Positions 7,615 through 13,994 of a DNA stretch of 13,994 nt are shown here, one piece after another. The notes beneath the pieces were generated by a model. It had not been told where the DNA came from. It saw only the letters and a program-made list of their open reading frames with translations, and did no database searches. The translations under genes and the position numbers were made by a program. Numbering within the stretch: the stretch's first letter is position 1; every line of letters begins with the position of its first letter. This DNA is from Amoebophrya sp. AT5.2 (lineage: Eukaryota > Sar > Dinophyceae > Syndiniales > Amoebophryaceae): NCBI GenBank assembly GCA_005223375.1, contig RXOD01005447.1:1-13994 (forward strand), in the 5' to 3' direction.

Positions 7615-8335
7615 CGTTGAAGTTGATAGCTCGACGCGTGAACATCGACCCGACGCGCGGCTTCATACGAAGGAGCAGGCGACGTTACAGATTGCTTCGC
7701 TTGTCGAAAAATCGAACTGCCGGCTTCTTATAACAAGTGTGTGCGACGTTCCCTTTCCGAGAGCTTTGGTCCTCCTTCTCGAACGACAGAGCTTGTGCTT
7801 GAATTTCTAAGACGAGCTTGTGAAAGAAAACGATATCGATGGCCGCAGGAGAAAGGACTACTGCACGACCACGCTCGTCTTTGTTCCATGACTGTCTTCT
7901 TGCCTTTTTTCTGACGCTATCGTTTTTCGTGGACGTGAAAGACGTAAAATTGCGTAAGCGGCGACGTGCTTTCTTCCACTACACTCCGTGCGTTTACAGC
8001 GTTTTCTCTTTTCGTTGAACTCGTTTTTCGGCCAGTTCTTTCCGTCCGGATCCTACCAACTGAACGCGAGTCGCGCATTTTTTTCTTTGAATTCGTCTGG
8101 TGCCATTGTACGATTTTTTCGGCTTGTTAAAGAATGAGCCTCGACCTTTTCTTCGTGTGTTTTGCTTCCAGCTGGTATTGCTCTGTCACATCCTGACCTT
8201 CGCTGATCTTCCCCCCTTTTTTCTGTCTGCTTCGTGCTTTCTAATCGCGCGTCGTTCTCCTTCTCCTGTACGTAGAATCAGCTTCATAGGGATATCGGAT
8301 CGGCATCATCTTTCCGACCCCGACGCAACCCCAAG
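7615..8335 (+). other. T-rich spacer upstream of the three-exon gene
   Basis: No frame is convincingly coding. From about 7880 the + strand is rich in T and C runs (TTTTTCG, TTTTCTT), as expected of a dinoflagellate-like leader or promoter region. The last 60 bases before ATG 8336 are GC-richer and look like a 5' UTR. No TATA box or other defined promoter element can be named. Confidence 0.45.
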
Positions 8336-9690
8336 ATGCCTCCGCACCAGGGCCGCGTCCCGCCGCGCGTTGAACACCACGAGCGGGTCGACAAACACTC
8401 CGCCCGCCCCGCCTGGAACGCCGAGCGGCTGCAGACGCACGGCCCCAACTCGGTGCGCAAGCTGCCCGACCGCGCGCAGGTAACGGGCGCGGTGTTGGAG
8501 CCGCACAAACAGGTGGGACTGCAGCGGTTCGACGACCAGCGGCCGAACACGTACATCTCGGAACACAAGTACATGAACGAGAAAATGGGCATACAGAGCA
8601 CGCTGCTAGTGGAGCCGCACACCAGCTGGCAAGACCGGCAAGAACGTACTTATCACTGACTTTTTAGTCATTCGTCACTTTTCTTTTGAGTGGAACAATT
8701 GATGCCTTGACACCGTTGGAAATAAAGTAAGATAAGAAGTACGAAGATTCCGAATCCGATGCTGGCTTTTTTTCGTTACTAGATTCGGTTTGTCTACTAA
8801 TACTATTCAATTACTGACAAACCTGCTTGAACTTCTACAGGTCACCGCTCCGCGTCCCCAACTGCGGTGTCGCAGGCAACCGGGGCTCCTGAGAGCGATT
8901 TTCCTGCACAGCCGCGTGTGACGCTGCTGGAGGAGGACCTGCCAAGTGTGCCACAGCTCGAGTACGGAAATTCCGGCTTCACTCCCTACAATATGCATAC
9001 GGTACCTTTCGCTTTCGTTCGGTTTTACGGGCGTTTCATGTTCATTGAATTTATTGCGTGTACTACATCATTGCAGTCGAATACAGTTGTATCGCTGAAA
9101 GAATGAGGATGAGCACGGCGATGAATGGCTTCGATCGATGAAGCAGTGGGAGATTGAATACTGGCAACTCCTTAAATCTTCCCATCGATCAGGTGAAGCG
9201 TTCGACGCACCGGTCCCTCGCCGGGCTGAGGGACCATCCGACAGTGAAGGAAATCGGCCGCGTGGATCTCTACCAGCCGACCATCCACGTGCACGATCTC
9301 CCTCCGAGCGAGCTGCAGAAGTACCATCTCCAGCTCCGCCAGGACTGGTACTGGAAGGATTCCGAGGGCCAGCGGAAGCACAAGCTCGCACGGCGCGAGT
9401 GGTTCCAGAACGAGCGGCGAAAGGACTACGTTTGGAACGCGAACTTCGGGAACGGAGTGTTCCGCAAGCTGGGTCTGTTGAACGAGAGCGAGGTGCGACT
9501 GTCGACGAACCCGAACGTCCACGCGGCGACCTGGAAGCACCGCGTGCCTTTCGTGGAGACGAAGCAGAACGTGCCGGCGAGGAGAAATCCGGCACAGAAG
9601 CAGTTCGATGCGTTTGCAGCCACGCTGGTGGGGGACAGAAGGGGCTTCGGGCGGCTGCGGGGAATCAGGGAGCGCTCCTGCCCCCCATGA
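8336..9690 (+). CDS. Unrecognised three-exon basic protein (about 322 aa)
   Basis: Exons 8336-8645, 8841-9001 and 9193-9690 join in phase 1 and then phase 0, ending at TGA 9688-9690. ATG 8336 sits in a good context (CCCCAAGATGCC). I do not recognise the family. The protein is hydrophilic and basic, without signal peptide or membrane segment. Visible pieces are an Arg/His-rich N-terminus, a tyrosine-containing patch (NTYISEHKYMNEKMGIQS), a low-complexity acidic linker in exon 2, and a Trp/Arg/Lys-rich block in exon 3 (DWYWKDSEGQRKHKLARREW, then KDYVWNANFGNGVFRKLG). The Trp-rich basic block looks conserved in style and could bind a nucleic acid or an axonemal partner, but that is only a guess. 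All three exons read cleanly, so the gene structure is much surer than the function. Confidence 0.75.
8646..8840 (+). other. Intron 1 of the three-exon gene (195 nt, GT-AG)
   Basis: The exon ends GAAC|GTACTTATC and resumes at TTCTACAG|GTCACC, phase 1, forming the CGT codon. It contains a perfect 8-bp inverted repeat, GGTTTGTC (8787-8794) and GACAAACC (8816-8823). The loop holds a TACTAAT branch-point-like motif, and CTGAC overlaps the 3' arm. Confidence 0.85.
9002..9192 (+). other. Intron 2 of the three-exon gene (191 nt, GT-AG)
   Basis: Exon 2 ends ATG CAT ACG|GTACCT and exon 3 starts after CGATCAG|GTG AAG, phase 0. Near the 3' end lies a perfect 8-bp inverted repeat, GATCGATG (9133-9140) and CATCGATC (9183-9190), the second arm abutting the acceptor AG. 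A further inner pairing GGGAGATT/AATCTTCCC would extend the hairpin with a bulge. Confidence 0.85.
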
Positions 9691-10588
9691 TGATGATGGA
9701 TTGATAAGCGAAGATCGATGTTGTGGAAATCGACGGTCGTTGGGGATCTACTTATGTTAAGTACTTACTTTTGCGTACTCACAGCTTGGGTTTTTTGTAC
9801 AATAGTAGTTGGTGCGGTTCTGCATGCGCAGGCTCACGACTGGGGCACAGGACAGTACGTAAAGTAAACGCAACATTCCAACATGTGAGTTTTTCTCTCT
9901 ACAACTACAAGTAGGACTAAGTAATGGCTAAGTGAACGTGAAGTACCCCTATTTTCGTTTTCCCATTTCCCTACGCCTACCCTTATGCCTACCTGTTCTT
10001 TTACTTTACTTTTTGGTGACACGACTTTTGAAAGCTGGGAACATCCGGGGTATCACCGATCTTCAGGTGGGCGAAGCACCCGCCCGTTCACACGTCTAGG
10101 ACCATTCGTCATATGAGCGGTTCGCCAACAAGCGTGAAAGTAAGCCTTCGTACCCCTCATAACAGCGAAGGTTTTCGCCTGATGATGAAAATGAAAATTG
10201 CGTAGTGCTGCAACTCGCCATTGGAAGTTGCAGGCCTTCCGGTGGCGGGCTAGTTGATCTACTGAAGCGGCATGCGAAAAAATTTGTTCATCAGAATGAT
10301 TTCGATCTCGGAATGTGTTGTGGAAGTACTCACTGTATTGTGATCCTCTTCAGCTGCTACGTCCGTCAAACCAAACGATCTCGTGATGACAACAGTCGCT
10401 TCACCTTCTCCTTCACCCTGGCCATTCGATACTTTTTCCGTTCCAGCGCAACTATCTTCGACGCTTTGATTGGCGCTACCGTAGAGGTAAGTGCAAACCG
10501 TATTTGTATGTTTTAGGTATCGAACTTGTTCTTGTTGCACAAAGTAGGAGGAGGAGGAGCTCGAGTCTCGAGCTTCGCCGGAAAGAAA
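9691..10588 (+). other. Spacer and probable split leader of the last gene
   Basis: No long coding frame is convincing. Two donor-like sites stand out: GTGAAA|GTAAGCC at 10140, preceded by a 9-codon frame from ATG 10113, and GTAGAG|GTAAGTGC at 10487, close to consensus. The acceptor TATGTTTTAG ends at 10516 and is followed by G. Using 10140-10516 would attach nine codons (MSGSPTSVK) in phase to the next gene. Using 10487-10516 would be a 30-nt intron. The region is rich in AAGTA/TACTT words, including the palindrome TAAGTACTTA near 9754. Confidence 0.45.
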
Positions 10589-13500
10589 ATGGGGCGGCTG
10601 GTAGACGAGCAGGCGGTCGGGAAAATCAAGCTGAAGAAAGCGGCCAAGCACGGCAAGCGCAGCCGCAGCCGGTCCGCAGCACGGCGCGGGCGTCGGAGGG
10701 GTTCTTCCTCCAGCCGAGGGCGCGGGGGCAAGAAAAAACAGAGGGACCACAGTGGGAAGCGCAGGCGGCTCGACGCGTCTGCAGCCGAAATAAAAAAAGC
10801 CCAACACGCCGACAAAAAGGAAAAGAAAGCTCATGGAAATAAACGAAAGTCCTCCGGCTCGGGTTCCGAGGTGAATCTTAAAAAGGTGGACCTCAGCCTT
10901 GAAACGCAGGGGAAACGCGAGCAGGAGCAGCGCCAGCTACAGGAGGAGAGAAAGCAGCGATTCCTAGAGCAACAGAAAGGACGGGAAAATGAAAATAATA
11001 ATAAACGCGAGGAGAAGACCAAGGCAGCTAGAAAAACGTCTGACATCAACGACAAAAACGAACAGAAGAGCAAATTGGATCATGCGCGTGTACAAGAGCA
11101 GGAACGGGAGCGAAGCCGTCGGCGTTCTGCGATGCGCGGGCGCTCGGTCGCGCGTGGCCGGTCAGTCGCACGCGGCCGCTCGCGGGCGCGTGGCCGGGAG
11201 GTCGTGGAAACACAAAAGCCCGCTGCGGAGGCAGTCGCGGACAAGCAGAAAAACAACGAAAAGGCCGCTCCGGTTGCCGAGACAAAGGGAGATTCCAAGA
11301 ACGAGCAGGGAGCGGCGTCAACGCCCACTGCAGCGTCGGTCGTGAACTCGAAGAAACCTGGGAAAGGCTTGCAGGAAGTGTTCTGTCCCTTGGGGCCGGC
11401 GGCTGAACAGGAAAAGAATGAAGTTCGCTCAACCGCCGCGCCGCGCAGGGGCACGCCGGCGCCAGCGTCGAAGTCGCGTGGGCTCGGACGCAACTCCGTC
11501 GAGGGACCAGCGACGACTGCAGCAATTGCTCTCTCTCCACGGCCGGTGACGACCGTGCACATTCCGTTGCCCCCCGGACCCGGAGCTGGTACCGTGAATG
11601 TGCCACTTGCCGTCAACGTGCCGCTGGTGGCGCCGACTTCTTCGAAGCCCGCCGTGGGAATTGGCGAGAAGAGGCGACCGAGCCGGTCAGCTGAACGGGA
11701 GACGACCACCAAGGCCGGCGGCGAACCCGGTGCAAAGTTGGAGGAAACGGCAAAAGACAAAGGCACCATGGCGGAGAAGAGCATCAAGTCAGACAACCTC
11801 AAAAGCATCAACAAGGAAGGAGGTGGGTCGACTACTGCCGCGGATGCGGAGGGCAAGTCAGCGGACCAGCAATCCGTGTCCGCGCGGCGGGAGGCGCTGT
11901 TGCGCAACGCGGTGCAGCGGGAGTGGGAGAAGAAGGCATTGGAAGAGCGTCGGACTGTGAGTGGGGAAGGAGTTGGAGCAAAGGATGCCAAAAAAGATCT
12001 CCCGGAGGAGGACCAACAGGTGAAGACGCACGCCGGCCGCCGCAAAACGATTTTCGGACGAAAATCGCAAGCCCGCGCTCGGTCGCCACCACGCGACACG
12101 GCGAGAATACCCTTGTTGCGAGAACGCTCGGTTTCCGTACCGCGGAGTAAAAGAGCTGCTTCGCCGCCCCGCGTGGGAGGTGCCGTCGATGGAGCGCGTG
12201 AGAAGCCGTACACGCCGCGACCAGAAGCGCGAGGCCGCAGCGGGAAATCCGTGGCGCGAGCGCGAGGGTGGCCGGAACCTAAGAAGAATGTGCCGGAAGT
12301 GGCAGAGGTTGTGCTTGAGAAGGCACCTGTAGCAGTCGTGCTAAAAGAGCGGACGCCGACTCCGGGTCCTGCGCAGCTGCCCACATCCGAGTTGAATGTT
12401 CCGGTGGAGCTTCGCAGCCGCAAAGAGGTTCTTGATCGCCGCGGGCAGAAGGAGTGTAGTAACCCTAACGTGTCAAACTCGACGAGAGCAGCAGTACTAG
12501 AAGGTCCGGGCAATACGAACACGAAGACGAACAACGAGAGCGCCAAAGCCGACAGCAAGGACGTGGAGGAGTGTCGGCTGTTTGAGGCGAAAATGAGTGC
12601 TGACCCGCTCCTCAAGCTGCTGCTGGACGGGCTGCGGACGGGGAATCTCGTGGTCACCACTGAGGAATACAAATTGAAGCTAATCGCAGTGCTGCGCGAC
12701 CTGCCTGTGGGGACACCCGCGTCGGGCGGCGGTGGAGGTCACAGCGGTGAAGCGACAGGACCAAAGGAGAACAACACGACGATCACGACAACGGCCGCTG
12801 CAGCTCCGATCATGAGACCGAGAGTCAAACCGAAAGCAGCGCCTCCGCGTGGGGTTCAGGAGACCGTCGTGGTATCGTCCGACGACGAAGCAATTCGTGC
12901 TGCGGCGCCGCGACGGAAGTCGGTGGCCGAAAAAAACAGCGTCGTACAACAAAAGAAGACCACCACGAGCACCACGACGGTGGGTAGCGTTGAATCGAAG
13001 CCAGCAGCAGACTGTGAAAAAAGTGCTCCTGCTTCCGCGCAAGCAGAAAAGTCGAGCGAAGATAAACCAGATCCACCAGCACCTGCGAAGAAAACAGGTC
13101 CAGACGCAGCGGATTCCAAGGATTCCAAGAACTCATCGAGCGCCGCGCCGACCACGTCTTCCAAGAAAACCGCGAGTGGGGAAGACAAAAAGACTGCTGT
13201 CGGTCCAGCCGTTCCAACGAACGCGCACGCGAAGAAGGTTCTCCTGTTCAAAGCGATATCCAAGGATGTCGAGGTGCGGAAAAAGGCGAGCCTTGACAGC
13301 GCGCTGGCGGGCCAGTTGAAGAAGCATGCTATCGTGAAGATGGTGGCGGGCCCGGTTCGCGTGGAGGGGCTGCGTGGCGCCGCGGCGTCGGCCGAACAGC
13401 GAGCATCGCAGCTGCGCATGGAAATCGAAACGGTCGTGAAAAAAACTCCGTTACGCGCGTGGCCGGATGAGGAGGATAAATTCAGTTCGTCCTCTGGCGC

Positions 13501-13849
13501 GGACGGACGAAACACGATCTACCTGCGCGGCTGGGTGACGCAGAGCGACACGCTGTTTAGCGCGGTCGATATTCCGGCGGGTGCCGATGTGGAGGACTTT
13601 GTTCTGGAATTGGGGGGCGGGAGCGTCAGCGAGGAGGAGCGAGAGGCGGAGAAGTCCCTGGTCGCAAAAGAGGGCGAGCAGGAGGCAGAACAAGATGTTC
13701 AAATGGAGCTCGCTGGCCTGGAGGATGAAAACGAGCTAGATCCCTATGGTGCGAAAAACGACGAGCTGGATTTCGCTGAAGAAATGGACTTCGCGGAAGA
13801 GCAGGATTTGGGCGCGCTGCCACTCATCGGCAACAACCCGTTTCGTTGA
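10589..13849 (+). CDS. Long low-complexity protein: RS/KR-rich N-terminus, possible SH3-like region, acidic C-terminus
   Basis: A single open frame of about 1086 aa from ATG 10589 to TGA 13847-13849. The frame is also open back to an acceptor at 10516, so an upstream coding exon is possible. Residues about 15-60 are RS/RGR/KKK-rich (KRSRSRSAARRGRRRG), like nuclear SR-type proteins. About 105-150 is Glu/Gln/Arg-rich and probably a single helix or coiled coil. About 183-203 holds RGRSVA repeats. A disordered Ala/Pro/Lys/Ser-rich middle is followed by a helical, leucine-rich stretch (DPLLKLLLDGLRTGNLVVTT) near residue 670. About 881-990 (VLLFKAISKDVEVRKKASLD to RGWVTQSD) has the spacing of an SH3-like beta barrel. 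The last 80 residues are strongly acidic, with a DFAEE pair. Its function is unknown; a nuclear, RNA-related scaffold would fit the composition, but this is inference. Confidence 0.82.
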   Translation: MGRLVDEQAVGKIKLKKAAKHGKRSRSRSAARRGRRRGSSSSRGRGGKKKQRDHSGKRRRLDASAAEIKKAQHADKKEKKAHGNKRKSSGSGSEVNLKKVDLSLETQGKREQEQRQLQEERKQRFLEQQKGRENENNNKREEKTKAARKTSDINDKNEQKSKLDHARVQEQERERSRRRSAMRGRSVARGRSVARGRSRARGREVVETQKPAAEAVADKQKNNEKAAPVAETKGDSKNEQGAASTPTAASVVNSKKPGKGLQEVFCPLGPAAEQEKNEVRSTAAPRRGTPAPASKSRGLGRNSVEGPATTAAIALSPRPVTTVHIPLPPGPGAGTVNVPLAVNVPLVAPTSSKPAVGIGEKRRPSRSAERETTTKAGGEPGAKLEETAKDKGTMAEKSIKSDNLKSINKEGGGSTTAADAEGKSADQQSVSARREALLRNAVQREWEKKALEERRTVSGEGVGAKDAKKDLPEEDQQVKTHAGRRKTIFGRKSQARARSPPRDTARIPLLRERSVSVPRSKRAASPPRVGGAVDGAREKPYTPRPEARGRSGKSVARARGWPEPKKNVPEVAEVVLEKAPVAVVLKERTPTPGPAQLPTSELNVPVELRSRKEVLDRRGQKECSNPNVSNSTRAAVLEGPGNTNTKTNNESAKADSKDVEECRLFEAKMSADPLLKLLLDGLRTGNLVVTTEEYKLKLIAVLRDLPVGTPASGGGGGHSGEATGPKENNTTITTTAAAAPIMRPRVKPKAAPPRGVQETVVVSSDDEAIRAAAPRRKSVAEKNSVVQQKKTTTSTTTVGSVESKPAADCEKSAPASAQAEKSSEDKPDPPAPAKKTGPDAADSKDSKNSSSAAPTTSSKKTASGEDKKTAVGPAVPTNAHAKKVLLFKAISKDVEVRKKASLDSALAGQLKKHAIVKMVAGPVRVEGLRGAAASAEQRASQLRMEIETVVKKTPLRAWPDEEDKFSSSSGADGRNTIYLRGWVTQSDTLFSAVDIPAGADVEDFVLELGGGSVSEEEREAEKSLVAKEGEQEAEQDVQMELAGLEDENELDPYGAKNDELDFAEEMDFAEEQDLGALPLIGNNPFR
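11135..11197 (+). repeat. Tandem RGRSVA-type coding repeat
   Basis: Three 18-nt units encode RGRSVA, RGRSVA and RGRSRA, followed by a partial RGR unit. The DNA differs at third positions between units (for example TCG GTC GCG against TCA GTC GCA), so the peptide is better kept than the nucleotides. Such RGR/RS repeats are typical of RNA-binding or arginine-methylated or phosphorylated tails. Confidence 0.8.
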
Positions 13850-13994
13850 CGTGAGGGTGGAAAACAAAACGATGCGACATTTGAAGATAAGTTTACATAG
13901 AAATGATTTGCGTGAAGTCTCTCCTGTTTGAGTAGATCCGCAACGATTTCATCATGATCCGCGCACAGCAACGATTTACGGCCGTAAGAATAGT
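13850..13994 (+). other. 3' flank of the last gene
   Basis: AT-richer sequence after the stop codon, without a coding frame. It is probably 3' UTR running to the window edge. No AATAAA signal is present, which is not unusual for dinoflagellate-like genomes. Confidence 0.4.

Noticed and set aside
7334..7810. 158-codon plus-strand frame between genes
   Set aside because: Its composition is poor and it overlaps, in another frame, the better supported last exon 7477-7614. It starts with GTG and spans the proposed intron.
8720..8728. AATAAA polyadenylation-like signal
   Set aside because: It sits inside an intron of a gene whose next exons are clear, so it is not a transcript end.
12463..12471. 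AACCCTAAC telomere-like string
   Set aside because: A single copy within a continuous coding frame, so chance.
11080..12672. 530-codon open frame on the minus strand
   Set aside because: It is a Ser, Arg and Pro-rich mirror of the Lys/Ala/Glu-rich plus-strand gene; GC-rich coding DNA often leaves the opposite strand open. No start context, domain or splice logic supports it.

Overview
This window reads as nuclear DNA of a eukaryote, probably an alveolate protist. The best guess is the dinoflagellate lineage, possibly a compact-genome syndinian of the Amoebophrya type. The support is: (a) every convincing gene is on the + strand, like the one-way gene arrays of dinoflagellates; (b) four of the five genes are split by short introns (about 130-200 nt) whose junctions are nearly all AG|G; (c) two introns need non-GT donors (GC and GA) and are bounded by direct repeats of 5 and 7 nt, a style known from dinoflagellates and from introner elements; (d) coding exons are GC-rich while spacers and introns are AT-richer and pyrimidine-rich. 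There are no operons, bacterial ribosome-binding sites, tRNA or rRNA genes, CRISPR arrays or recognisable transposase genes. The lineage call is inference and was not tested by any search.

Layout, left to right. 1-1257: 3' part of a kinesin-1-like heavy chain (coiled-coil stalk and tail); the motor part lies upstream of the window. 1258-2177: spacer and probable kinesin-3 leader. 2178-5147: kinesin-3-like motor protein with motor domain, neck, FHA-like domain and a low-complexity tail, in at least four exons, with either a 26-nt micro-intron or a frameshift at 4553-4578. 5148-5964: spacer that holds a well-formed candidate exon (5415-5536), which may be an extra 3' exon of the kinesin. 5965-7614: unrecognised protein with an F-box-like motif; its last exon is only visible if a GA-AG intron bounded by a 7-nt direct repeat is removed. 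7615-8335: T-rich spacer. 8336-9690: unrecognised three-exon basic protein. 9691-10588: spacer with strong splice-like signals. 10589-13849: long single-exon protein with an RS/KR-rich basic N-terminus, RGRSVA repeats, a possible SH3-like region and an acidic C-terminus.

The two kinesins are plausibly microtubule-transport proteins. Nothing in the sequence ties the other three genes to them beyond shared orientation. The most interesting signal is in the introns rather than in any one gene: direct repeats at the edges, an imperfect terminal inverted repeat in 4096-4255, and a coding exon hidden behind an apparent stop codon at 7296-7298.
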